A DNA stretch of 64,000 bases from contig OX375876.1 of NCBI GenBank assembly GCA_947359465.1, positions 81,118,359 through 81,182,358 on the forward strand, in the 5' to 3' direction. The notes beneath the pieces are model-generated. The model did not search any database. It saw nothing but the letters and a program-made list of their open reading frames with translations, and was not told the origin of the DNA. The stretch comes from Metellina segmentata (Eukaryota; Arthropoda; Arachnida; Araneae; Tetragnathidae). The position numbers and the translations under genes were made by a program. This document shows positions 1-10,706 of this stretch, piece after piece (the stretch's first letter is position 1; each line of letters starts with the position of its first letter).

Positions 1-545
1 CAACCATTATATCTAGAGCAAAACCCATTATTTTTAAAATTTGAGAACATCACTGAATACATTACATTACACTCTTTCTTATGGTACAATAATTTTTCAA
101 ATTGGTTAATAAATCAAATGGATGCAATTAAAAGTTGGTCATATAATTTTCGGAACTTTCAGATCGTAACTTCCGATACAAAACTAAAACGGTCATATCT
201 ATATCGTATTACTGTTAGTTTTTAATTTTAAAACTATCACAATATACCTCAGAATGTACTCTTCCTTATGGTACAATTATTTTTAAAATTGGTTCATAAA
301 TAAATTCGATGCAATCAAAAGTTAGTGACACAAATTTCGTATTTATCAGTTCGCATAGCAGATTCCGCAAGCAGTAGTGGGTTGCAATTTTGACTATCGG
401 GTTTGCCAGATATCAAATTTATCGTAGCAACAATTGCCATAAAAACTATTTCTTTTTATTTGGCGAGGAAATAGGCTCGTTTTTTAAATAAACACAAAAT
501 GTTTTTTAAAAGGTCAAGAACAAAACATCTCATTTCCACATAAAA
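1..545. repeat. Two diverged tandem units, about 187 bp period
   Basis: The block around 72-165 (starting ctctttcttatggtacaat) recurs at 259-350 (ctcttccttatggtacaat), giving a period of about 187 bp. Both blocks continue with an AATTGGTT..ATAAAT..GATGCAAT core. This looks like the edge of a diverged satellite or a local duplication. The rest of the stretch holds no gene that I can see. Confidence 0.55.
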
Positions 546-547
546 AA

Positions 548-888
548 GGTAATGGTAATTAATGGTAATTTTTAGTTAACGTTGTACTAGAGCAACACAA
601 CGGGCTATTGACGACGGTCCGGGATCAGTCACTTTAGGAAAAGATCCGAGGACAACACCTCGTAATTTTGAACCACGGTCAAATGACGAAGCAACACCTG
701 AGCTGGTACCCCACTCTCCAAACTTCCACGCCAACCCAACGTGAGGACTTTCGGCCACGACAGATTTAAGGTGCACCAGCCGCCTCTACACCATACGCTT
801 ACGAACATCCATGCACCGAACCCGGATTCGGACCAGGAACCTTCCGATCTAGAGGCTAACACCTTAACCACTATACCGGTTGGTCGGC
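548..888 (-). mobile_element. tRNA-derived SINE, type-1 head
   Basis: Read on the minus strand, this has a tRNA-like head with an A-box-like part (TATAGTGGTTAAGGTG) and a B box. A shared body follows (AAGTTTGGAGAGTGGGGT, then CATCTGACCGTGGTTCAAAA), then the 3' part GTACAACGTTAAC and a short ATTACC-type tail. It is near full length and matches the copy at 1550-1882 almost throughout. The open frames here are by-products of the SINE. Confidence 0.85.
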
Positions 889-1549
889 TAAAATTCAGAG
901 GAAATCTCATCATAATTATAAATGTTTTAGCTTCCCAGTTACTTCTTAATATTTTCATATTCGACTGTTGCTATGGAAACGGCGACCTAATTTGCCGGTT
1001 TTTCTGAAAACATTGCAAAACTCTCTAGCGCGTACTCTCAAATTTTATGAATGAATTAAAAAATATAAATGTGTGTTTATCGTCTGCGCGTGCTCCAAAT
1101 TCATTAGCCCGTCGACTCGCTATTACCAATCTCACAAAACAAATAAACCTGAAAAATATTTCAAATTTTTTTTATAATAGAAAGATTAATTTACGCTTGA
1201 AGTTTATTATAAGCAAACATTTGACAAGATTGTACCCGACGTGATAGAAATGAGGAAAAGCTTTGTTTCAGAGGGAAGCACACACACACACACGATTCCC
1301 CCCCCTAAGAAAAATATAAGTATTACTTTTACGATTACTAAAGTTTTCAAGTGTCCCAAATTAAACGAAATCTGAAGGCCGAGAAAAGAAATAAAAACTA
1401 GTTAGCAAAACCTGTCGCCATAAAATTTGATAAACGTACTAGGGTAGCAGAAATTTCAATTAATGTCGCAAGTTGAATGCCAAGATGAAAGATAAAGCAA
1501 GTTTTATACGATTACCAATTCAAGAGGGAAAATGTCTCAACTGGTCTAG
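889..1549. other. Unassigned AT-rich spacer
   Basis: No supported gene. It contains a short CA run (about 1278-1294) and a C run (about 1298-1304). The last 12 bases (1538-1549) are the left target-site duplication of the following SINE. Confidence 0.5.
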
Positions 1550-1882
1550 CCGACCAACCGGTATAGTGGTTAAGGTGTTAGCCTCTAGATCGGAAGGTTC
1601 CTGGTTCGAATCCGGGCATGGATGTTTGTAAGCGTATGGTGTAGAGGCGGCTGGTGCACCTTAAAATCTGTCTAGGCCGAAAGTCCTCACGTTGGGTTGG
1701 CGTGGAAGTTTGGAGAGTGGGGTGCCAGCTCAGGTGTTGCTTCGTCATCTGACCGTGGTTCAAAATTACGAGGTGTTGTCCTCGGATTTTTCCCTCAAGG
1801 GACTGATCCCGGACCGTCGTCAATAGCCCGTTGTGTTGCTCTAGTACGACGTTAACTAAAATTACCAATTACCAATTACCAG
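1550..1882 (+). mobile_element. Full-length tRNA-derived SINE with target duplication
   Basis: This is the reference copy of the window's main SINE. The A-box-like segment is at 1562-1577 and a perfect B box (GGTTCGAATCC) is at 1603-1613. The body follows, with a tail of ATTACCA units. It is flanked by the direct repeat CAACTGGTCTAG at 1538-1549 and 1886-1897 (15 bp with one mismatch if extended), so it inserted by target-primed integration. The head is a degraded tRNA-like promoter and not a functional tRNA gene, because no clean acceptor stem is visible. Confidence 0.9.
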
Positions 1883-2043
1883 TCCCAACTGGTCTAGATT
1901 ACAAGTCTTCAGGTCACCTACTTTTCAATTAACCATTTTTCATTCAACCATTTTTTAGGTGGATCGCATTTTCGAATACTTAATACAAATACAAATATTG
2001 ACGACCAGCTACAGGCTCAAGCCCAACAAGGCTGGTCCTTTGT

Positions 2044-3713
2044 TTATGAATTCCCCAATTCCCACTGACTATCCAATTGTGTCTTAAATTCGTACACTCC
2101 CTTTGAATTAACTATATTTTCTGGCAACGCGTTCCAACTGTCTATTACCCAATTAAAGTAGTAGTTTTTCCTTAAATCCCGATTAAAATGTGTCTTATTC
2201 AATTTATACCCATGGCCCCTTGTTCTGTTATCCCTATTGATATTTAAGCCCTCTTTGTCCCCTTGTTTTACAAACTTGAAAAGCTGAATCAAATCCCCCC
2301 TCCTTCTTCTTCTTTCCAGTGTATACATGTTTAGCTTACTTAAACGTTCATTATAGTCGAAATTTGCTAACCCCTTTATTTTTGTAGCTCTGTGCTGAAC
2401 CCTTTCAATTGATTCTATGTCCTTTCTCATATATGGAGCCCAGAATTGTACAGCATATTCTAGATGTGGTCTTACTAAACCCTTATATAACGGCAAGATT
2501 ATATTCTTATCCCTTGAAGTTAGTCTTTTTAATATACCCCAATAACCTATTAGAACATTGGTGACCCATTTTAAAATCCCTGTGAATTATCACCCCAAGA
2601 TCCTTGACTGTTTCTCCCTCCTTTACCTTTACTCCCTGCAGCCTGTACTCGGCTCCACTGTTCCTGTAACCCATATGCAGAACTTGACATTTCCCTACAT
2701 TAAATGACATACCCCATTTTACAGCCCATCCGGATATCTTATCAAAATCCCCTTGTAAATTTTCTATCTGTAACTTGGTATCCACTGTCCCCCATATTTT
2801 TAAGTCATCTGCAAATATACTGATTCTATTCTTTATGCCCTGACCTATATCATCTATGAAAATTATAAATAAAATTGGTCCCAAAACTGATCCCTGAGGC
2901 ACCCCACTTATAACTTCTGTCCACTGTGAATAATTTCCTTTTACCTGCACTCTCTGCTTTCTACCCAATAACCAATTCTTTATCCATATTAATGTTTTTC
3001 CCCGAATCCCCAGCCTTTCCAATTTAAACAGTAATGCCTCATGAGGTACTTTATCAAAAGCCTTTTGAAAATCTATGTACTTGATATCCACACTGCTCTT
3101 ATTATCCAGCTCCTCAGTAATTTTTTCGTAGAACTTTAAAAGGTTTGTAGAGCAGGATCTGCCATTCCTAAACCCGTACTGATTCTCTGATAACAGTCCG
3201 CCCTCCTCCAAGTATAACATTATGCTTTTTTTAAACAGAGATTCAAATATTTTACAAATTACTGATAGACTTACTGGTCTATAGTTGCCCGGATCACTTT
3301 GTATTCCCTTTTTTGAAAATTGGAGTTATGTTGGCCAACTTCCAATCCATTGGTACCCAACCTGTGCTATATGTTGAATTAAATATCGTGTGAATTACTT
3401 CCCCCAGTTCTTCCGCGCATTCCACTAGTACTCTCGGATAAATATCGTCTGGCCCTGGTGCTTTAGATCGCTTAATTCTTTTCAACTGATGTACTATTTC
3501 TTCCCTGTTGAATTTGCATTCCACTAGTACTCTCGGATAAATATCGTCTGGCCCTGGTGCTTTAGATGGCTTAATTCTTTTCAACTGATGTACTATTTCT
3601 TCCCTGTTGAATTTGCATTCTTTAATTATTCCCCCTGCAAAGGCTCCATCCTTGGGATCCTTTTTTAAATTATAGTTACCATTGAAAACCCCCAGGAAAA
3701 TGTCATTTAACAC
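2044..3713 (-). pseudogene. LINE reverse transcriptase (ORF2 C-terminal part), broken
   Basis: Three consecutive open pieces (3713-3294, 3220-2507, 2496-2044) cover the reverse transcriptase of a CR1/Jockey-type LINE. Visible motifs are [39 protein letters not shown] and the catalytic FADD box (F-A-D-D in place of the usual Y-A-D-D), then the conserved C-terminal region with [11 protein letters not shown]. The frame is broken between the pieces, including an 18-bp deletion near 2550 relative to the 54.3-55.7 kb copy. A 33-residue segment is duplicated in frame (see 3421-3618). It is not expected to be functional. Confidence 0.9.
3421..3618 (-). repeat. 99-bp tandem duplication inside the LINE
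   Basis: Units 3421-3519 and 3520-3618 are the same 99 bp with one visible mismatch (GATCGCTT versus GATGGCTT). The length keeps the frame, so the 33-residue stretch containing [14 protein letters not shown] occurs twice in the encoded RT. The longer copy at 54.2 kb has only one. Confidence 0.9.
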
Positions 3714-3716
3714 GTT

Positions 3717-5898
3717 TGTTAAGCTTAAGTACGCAAGTAATTTTATATTTACAAATCTAAAATTTTACTGGGTACATCATTAATTTGTTACAAATTAACA
3801 ATTGGTTTGACACAGCGATCATTCTTTGCCATTCCAGGACGAATAAAACCGGGACCTACAGCTGGAAATAGATTCCGAATCACTTCGAACAACCGTCACG
3901 AACCCAGAATGTTAAAATAATTTCCAGAGCGCCAGCCACCGAGCACCTGAGATGAGGATACCGCGAGATACCTTTCCTCGTATGCTTAAGTGAAAACAAA
4001 ATTATGTCCAGTTAATTTGAAAGAATTTCCCCAGTATTACATATTTTCTGATTCAATTGATTTTTTTTGCTCAATGATTAGCACATTTCCCTTATTTATA
4101 CAAGAGTTTAAAAAGAAAACTTTTTACTTAACTACTTTTAAAGAAATTATTCTTTCAAAGGTAGCTATTTCGGCTGGTAGTAAGTGTTTAGCTTCTTAGC
4201 GGCGTAAAGTATTTGAATTGTCATGCATCGGACAAAAAGCTTCCATTTATGCAGCATATTTTATTACATACTAAAATTACGTTAGGCAATTATTTTTTTT
4301 AAGCTTTCGGTCATTTTTTAAGCATGTTAATTAGATTCATTGCTTTGTAAATTTTGGTACTTCAAATAAAATGGACGATTTTATTACATTTCTGGACGAA
4401 CACAAGATTTCAGTTTGCCTCGAAGAAACGATTTTCAAAATATTTCTCACATAATTAGAAGTGCTTTAACTGTACTAAAGTGAAAATATGATTTATTTCA
4501 CAGGCAGCCCAATTTTTTTTTTTAGCAAAATATCCTCCTATTATAAAAAAAATTTGGAAGGTTAGTTGCATTTGTTTCCATAAATGTGATAAAGTCTTAG
4601 TTTCTTTTGTTTGGTTTTATAGGTTATTAAAAACAGGTTTACAAAAAGCAGCATTTAATATTCAGTTCAGACAATTTTTTTAAACTAGTTTGTAAAGGAA
4701 AAAATACTTTCAATTTTTGTACATTTTTTGAATCCTAGTTTAGCATAAAAACATTGACCAGAATACTGAATTAAGTCACATAGCCCTTTCAAGTTCATAA
4801 TCGGTGTACAATTTGAAACTAGTCCTATTCAATGATTGCTATCAAATTTAAAGAGAAATATCTTAGATATGCAGTTATTCTGCTTTTTTTTCACACAACG
4901 AAAACAAAGTTTGTTTGCAAGTTCTCTGCGACAGGTTTCGATTAACATTTCCGCACTGGAACATTAATCATCTTTGTAAAAAAAAAAAGAGCCAAATTTT
5001 CGTAATTAGACATACCAATCAGAGAACGAATTTTGAACTGCTCAATAAAATAAGCAGTGGCTGTAATAAATTTTGTGCAACTTTTTTCGTCAGCCTTTAG
5101 AAATAAGTTTGTTAAATTTATTAATACTGTTCAACTAAGAAAAATACCTCGTTTTCTTCTAGCGATAGGGAACCTATTATATAGAGTATCTATTAAAATT
5201 TTAGTTATAAAATTAACTTCCAAGAGCTTCAAATTCTCAACAGGATAATCTTAACTGAAGAAATATTAGTTCAGAGTGAAATGCACTCTACATTTGCCCG
5301 AACCTACAACTACTTTTCAGCAACCAACTTTACAGAACAGTTCATATCCGTTTGCTGAATTTGCTAGCAATGAAATTTAAATTAACAAGCAAGACTTCAA
5401 GTATTAAAGGGATTTTATTACAGTAAATACATACATTTTATTAGTTAAAAAAAGTACAATACAATAAAATGATATGCACACTAATAAGTTTATATTTACA
5501 AGGATTTAAATTTAATTGATTAATCTCAAACAATCAACTAGAAGTTTAATGCAAATAAAGAAAATAAAAAAAAACTTGGCATTTGGATTTAAAATATTTA
5601 CAGAAGTTAAAAATTGAAGGACAGTACTAATATGCAGTAATATTTAAGCAAAATGTAACAATTCATTCTTAAGGCACTATTATTTTAGTGCCTATAGAGA
5701 GCATCTTCTGGTCCCCTACAATTTTTATCATACAACTCTGATACATTTTAAATGTTCGGAAAATATGAACGCATACTGTCACCCCATCATGACACAGATG
5801 TACAGTACCATCTTTAAACTTTACTGCAGCATTATCTAAACATTTTTTAAAAATGCATATCTCAGCACACATCTCCAACAGCAAGTTTCCTTCAGTTT
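3717..5898. other. Intergenic DNA and LAMP 3' UTR
   Basis: No gene is supported. The right part (about 5410-5898) is the likely 3' UTR of the minus-strand LAMP gene. Several AATAAA signals on the minus strand (for example TTTATT near 5412-5417 on the plus strand) could serve as its poly(A) site. The 3717-5400 part is plain AT-rich DNA. Confidence 0.45.
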
Positions 5899-6044
5899 TT
5901 AAACTGACTGATAACCCTTTTGTCGGCTTCTTCGGCGTCCAACAAAATAAGCAACAAGAACAATGACTACCAATGCCAACAGTGCACAGCCAACAACAAT
6001 GGGGACCATATCATTCACTACGTTGTCTGCTTCACATTCTTCAG
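5899..6044 (-). CDS. LAMP exon 5 (transmembrane span and sorting tail)
   Basis: Acceptor CTTGCAG|CTGAAG, stop TAA at 5901-5899. It encodes the fourth cysteine (EECEADN), the membrane span and the cytosolic tail ending GYQSV. Confidence 0.92.
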
Positions 6045-9000
6045 CTGCAAGTAAAACGGTTTATTCAGAAAACTTCTGAAGATAAACATGACACACTAAA
6101 CAATCAAGATTACTCTTGAGTTTTTTGTATAAATAAAACTAAAGATCCAGTAAAATTCGAGTAGTTAGAAAATATCAATAGCACAGTAAAATTCTTGATC
6201 GATACATTTGGTAAGCAAAGAAAAAGATATTCTTAGGAACTGTACAGAGACATGCAAAGCATCCTAAAAACCTATACCTTGAGGTTAAGAAAATTAAACA
6301 CTTTAGCTTGTCCAACTTTGAACATAAAGCAAAATAAAAGTACTACATACTTGCACCAAATGATAAGTTAGCTTCATTTCCAAACGCTTGCAACTGAATA
6401 TGCATTATTTCCATAGTTACATTTTGAAGAGCCACATTTCCGGTGTTGCATAAATACGAGGACCCGGATTGTACACTGAACTGAGGTGCTTCATTGGTAA
6501 CCTCCCCTAGAAGAGAATATTTAATGGTAATGACACAAGATAAAATTACCATTTAATTTTGCTGGACAAATATGCATTACAAATTAAAAATAATATATTA
6601 AATAAATTTTCACTTCAGTGTGCAAACACTAAAAAGGCATAGCTCACCAATTATGTTAGGGGGCAACCTGTAAGAGAAGGAGATTTCTTTCACAAAGGTT
6701 TTAGTATTTCCATCCTTGTCAAAAGTCATCGAAAATGTATAGTCAGAGTCTCTTAGAAGCAACACTTGAGTTCCATTTGTAGAATTACAACTGCTTTCAG
6801 TACTAGTTGCATTAGGTGACAAAGCAATGTATTCAAATTTATCCTAAACAAACACAAGACAATATAAAACTTAGTATCACTGCAAAGGAATTCAAAATAA
6901 ATTCAGTATCTTTTCCATTATATGGTTTCAGTATATTTTGCAAGAAAATAAATTATCTGCAATTATACATGCCAAGAAATTCAATTTAAACACTATATTT
7001 CCGATTTCCTTTTAAGTTTGCATTTACACAGTAAAGATTTATAAAGAACCAACATACAAAATTATAGTAGAAATCTAATCTCGGGACTTATGGTGTCCCA
7101 TAACCTTCGAGCATCATACATATTCTTTTGGTATCTATTATCTAGAAGTGCTCTAGTTAAGGGATGAAAGGGAATTGCAATTATTGCTTTATAAAAAATT
7201 TTGTAATGCAGAATTAATTTATACTATGCAATAAATCACACGAATAAAACCTTTTTTTGGGGAAACAAAATCACTTTAGTAGTGACTTTCAAAGGGACAC
7301 TATTTAACATCACAATGATAGTTAAAATTTTGAAGACCGAGTGTTTTATTCCCAAGCCATAACCCAAGTACTTCAAGATATCAAAAAGCATAACTCTAAA
7401 GGTACTACAAACTGATCATGATAGAAAAGTTACTCAAATATGGATACAACTCCAACAGCAGATGATTAAATTATTGAATGTCAATACAATGTTCTCATTT
7501 TCCTAATGGTAAATGCAAACCAAAACTTTAAGTCCTAAAATTTAAAATTCCTTCCCTAGGCCTATATTGACTTCAAATTCTTATTCTACACAAAAACGCA
7601 ATTTTGAAGTAAGAGTTTTGTTAAAATGAACGAGTATCCAAGTTTAAGTCAAACTTCAAATAAACTTAATTGTCGAGTTGTTTAACTTTCTAACAAGGAA
7701 CTAAATTATGTACTGATCTTTTGTTTAGATTTAACATTTTAATACTAAATTTATAATACACACTTCCACAGGAATCTTGAACCTTATTTTCAAGTCAGCT
7801 CTTATACATGTTATGTTTCCCTCAGTAATATTCCATTCACCCAGGTCTGGTTTAGGAGGTTCAGGAGTTGTAGTAATGGGCCCAGTTGTAGTACTAATAT
7901 CTGTAGTTGTAGATTTTACAGTAGTTGACGTTGGTGGAGTTGTGGTTGGTGGAGTTGTGGTTGGTACAGCAGTCGACGTGGTAAATGGTACCATTGTAGT
8001 CGAGGTTTGTACAGTAGTAGTATCAATTTTAGTAGTTGCTACAGTAGTAGTTGGTTCACTAGTAGTAGTGTCTACAGAAGTGGTTAGCACTGTAGTCGAG
8101 GAGTCTGCGATAGTAGTGGTAGGTAGCTGTGTAGTACTTTCACAGATACCAGCTACAAACATGAAAAATAAAACATTTAATCTTCCAACAGTTTTCATGA
8201 ATAGATTACATACAGGTTTACAATTTGAACTTACAGAATTAAAAACATAAGCATACTGATCAAATATATTGAATGTTTTACTTATATTAATATATGCAAT
8301 AACACGTCTGCAGGTTAGCTTATCAGAGGCATTGTAAAATCTATGGAAGTTGCTTTGTCATTAATCTTTTTAAAACCTAGAATTGTAGCTCAATAACAGG
8401 ACCCAAGTTCATTTAATTCTAATCCCAGGTAATTTATCGAAACTAATTTTTCACTTGCTGATTTTTGCAACTTAGGGTGTCCATATGTTCTATTCCGTTG
8501 CAGCCAAATACAATCAGATGTGAATTCAAGATAAATTTTTAAAAGTCCCATCCCTATCATTCCTAATAAAAAATCTACAACAGTTTAGGTAATATTCTTC
8601 AATGCTCTACACATGCAGCTTTCGATATTTTAGAACTCAATGGTGTTCCTGGATGATCACAAGTTATCTGCCATGCGATTTATACAAGCCTTTTAGATTA
8701 CGTCACATTCTGATCAATGATATTAACAATAAGGATTATGCTGTAACACTGAAAAATAATCCGTTTAATGATCCGAGTCAGTCTTTAAATAAATGTAATG
8801 CATATGCAAGGTATTGCAGTTTTTTAATTACACACATGAAATCATTTTAAAATATGCATTGCATTTTTTAAGACATTAAAACGAACCAATAATCTAATTT
8901 CATTCAACATTGAAAAGTTACTGTGCATTTGTTAAAACCAATACAACGAACCGAGATAGGTTTACCTTTTATTCTTTAGTTTCATTTTTCTTTATATAAA

Positions 9001-10706
9001 CAGCTTTATGACAAGATAACGCAAGGTAGCATTTAGTGAAACAGCTAAACAATGTTCCTAAACAGGTCTCCTAGATTAAAAAAAACTTGAACTAAAAGCA
9101 TTGATAGGATTTTTTTACACCAAACTTAACTTGCCTAAAAATAGAATGTTTACTTTGTTAAAGTCTGTCCAAAATTTCCAATGAAACAACTAAACAATTA
9201 GATTTTAATGTACATTTTATTAAAGTTATTTATCTAGGTGACCTCTCAAGGAACATTGTTTAGCAGATTCACTAAATACTTCCTAGCCTTATGTTGTCAT
9301 TAAAGCTGTTTAGGCAAGGGAAAAATAGAACCAAAGAATAAAAAGGTAGAAACTAAACTCTGTTGTACTGGCCTCAACAATTGCACGGTAACTTTTTCAA
9401 TGTTAAATAATGAAAATTGTTACAAAAACATTTAGAAATTTGGTTTTTAATGCCAAAAAATACAATACATATTTAAAAATTTATTAGTGCGTGTAATAAT
9501 GAAAAAAAAATAAACACCTAGCATTACATTTAGAAAAAAAAAAGGCCAAATTGTACCAAATTTTTTTTTACTCTTTAAAATTCCAGTTTTGGTACAAAAG
9601 ATAAAATAATTAAATTGATGTCCTTTTTAGTCTGCAAATTATGTTCAATTGTGTAAATTAACATTTCTCAATTGGCCATTTCTGTGCCCAGATGGCAAAA
9701 TGTTGCAAGTCATTCTTTAATTCTTTATGGTCGCAATTTTAGATTCAAGATTTAACATGTGGTTCTGTGGTTTTTGATTTATTACAATTTTCCCACCTTT
9801 GTTTTCTTATAAACTGAAAGACTTACAACATTTTGCCGCCTTTTCAACATTAACAAACCAGACTCAATTTTTTAGAAAATCGACATTACATTTTGTCATC
9901 TGAGCACAGATTTATAGTATCCAATTGCAACTAAAGGGAAATATCAGTTACAAAAGGGAAATAAAATTACAAGCCAAGCACGTAGTTAGAACCACTTTTT
10001 GTTACAAAAACTTTAATGCAGCATAGAATTGCTATTTTTTTACAACATTTTTAAGATGAATAGTAAAAAAAAAAAAAAATAAATCAAGGATAATAAAAAG
10101 CATTACACAATAGCGCAAAATAGGATAAATCGTGAAATCCAAAAGCAAACGATTGAGAACATGATAAAAAATTGCAAAATTAAAATCTTAATTTTGAAAC
10201 AGCAAGAGTCGCGTATCGATCATTTTAAAGCCCAAACTCTGCTAGTTTTTGCAAGAGAGCAATACATTTTAAACATACAATGCATTCCAAGTGTTACATA
10301 AAAATATAGCATTAAAGCGAAGTGGAACAGATATCCCCTATTTAAAACAAGTCTACCCGTTTTACAACACGGAACATACCAATACAATTATACATTAGCC
10401 TTTATTAAAAGAGTTCGTGGCAATATATCACTAACTACAAAAAAAGTTGTACCATAATGTCATAGCAAATATAAAATTTGTAAGAAAAATATACGAAGCA
10501 ATCAACACTTCCTTTCAACAGGATATTTAATCAGAACGAGTGTACTCAAACTACAGAAGCACTAAATCGCATTACTAACCTACCCGCCCCCCACTTCTAC
10601 CTTGTGACAATCCCACGGTAACAAATTTAGAAGTAAAACAAAAAAGAGGATGATACTTACATGTTAGAAGGAAAGTGAAAACGAAAACACTTAGTAAACT
10701 CTGCAT
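5899..10706 (-). CDS. LAMP/CD68-like lysosome-associated membrane glycoprotein, five exons
   Basis: Joining 10706-10661, 8152-7764, 6843-6648, 6506-6351 and 6044-5899 gives a 310-residue protein with all GT-AG junctions in frame. Residues 1-19 are a signal peptide (MQSLLSVFVFTFLLTSG). Residues 22 to about 115 are a Thr/Pro/Ser-rich mucin stalk. Residues about 125-270 form one LAMP domain with four cysteines at 131, 164, 230 and 266, the family's two-disulfide spacing, and several N-glycosylation sites. Residues 276-297 span the membrane. A short basic tail ends in GYQSV, which fits the Gly-Tyr-x-x-hydrophobic lysosomal sorting signal. One LAMP domain plus a mucin stalk resembles CD68/macrosialin or LAMP3 rather than two-domain LAMP1/2. 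By family it is a heavily glycosylated component of the late endosome/lysosome membrane. The start has a good context (CAAAAATG) and leads straight into the signal peptide. Confidence 0.93.
6351..6506 (-). CDS. LAMP exon 4
   Basis: Acceptor TTCTAG|GGGAGG, donor GCAA|GTATGT, 156 bp. It holds the third domain cysteine (SSYLCNTG). Confidence 0.9.
6648..6843 (-). CDS. LAMP exon 3
   Basis: Acceptor TTTAG|GATAAA, donor AATTG|GTGAGC, 196 bp. It encodes the second domain cysteine (SSCNS) and two N-x-T glycosylation sites. Confidence 0.9.
7764..8152 (-). CDS. LAMP exon 2 (mucin stalk and first LAMP cysteine)
   Basis: Acceptor TTTGTAG|CTGG, donor GGAA|GTGTGT, 389 bp, ending in phase 0. Almost every second codon is ACT/ACA (Thr). 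The open frame on the opposite strand (Val-rich) is only the mirror of this Thr repeat. Confidence 0.9.
8896..9421. repeat. Long imperfect inverted repeat in LAMP intron 1
   Basis: The arm at about 8896-9077 and the reverse complement of about 9233-9421 align over some 180-190 bp. Shared blocks include CAACATTGAAAA, ACCTTTTATTCTTT, AAACAGCTTTA, ATTTAGTGAA and GCTAAACAATGTTCCT. The loop is about 155 bp. It may be a fold-back element or MITE; no coding sequence is present and I see no clear target duplication. Confidence 0.75.
9666..9936. mobile_element. Short inverted-repeat element (MITE-like), LAMP intron 1
   Basis: The left end, about 9668-9712 (CAATTGG.., TCTGTGCCCAGATGGCAAAA), matches the reverse complement of the right end, about 9890-9935 (TCTGTGCTCAGATGACAAAA). 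About 45-bp inverted ends flank a non-coding centre of some 180 bp. The superfamily is not clear. Confidence 0.55.
10661..10706 (-). CDS. LAMP exon 1 (signal peptide)
   Basis: It encodes the first 15 residues plus one base. The donor is ACAT|GTAAGT. The upstream sequence to about 10800 is probably 5' UTR and promoter. Confidence 0.88.

Larger units (their letters stand above)
1983..3716 (-). mobile_element. 5'-truncated CR1-like LINE
   Basis: This is a minus-strand partial copy of the LINE at 51586-55755. It shares the 3' end (a GCTGGTCGTCAATATTTGTA segment, then repeated TTTGTAT) and the reverse transcriptase frame. Homology starts near 3716, at the position matching about 54080 of the longer copy, so ORF1, the endonuclease and the 5' UTR are missing. 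Small indels break the frame near 3290, 3220 and 2500. Confidence 0.9.

Noticed and set aside
1556..1616. tRNA gene (A and B boxes present)
   Set aside because: The segment is the head of a SINE: it is followed by a body shared with many copies and lies inside a target duplication, and no clean tRNA fold is seen.
7777..8250. 157-codon plus-strand open frame rich in Val
   Set aside because: It is the exact antisense of the Thr-rich LAMP stalk; the repeat makes both strands open. The LAMP side has signal peptide, cysteines, membrane span and splice sites.
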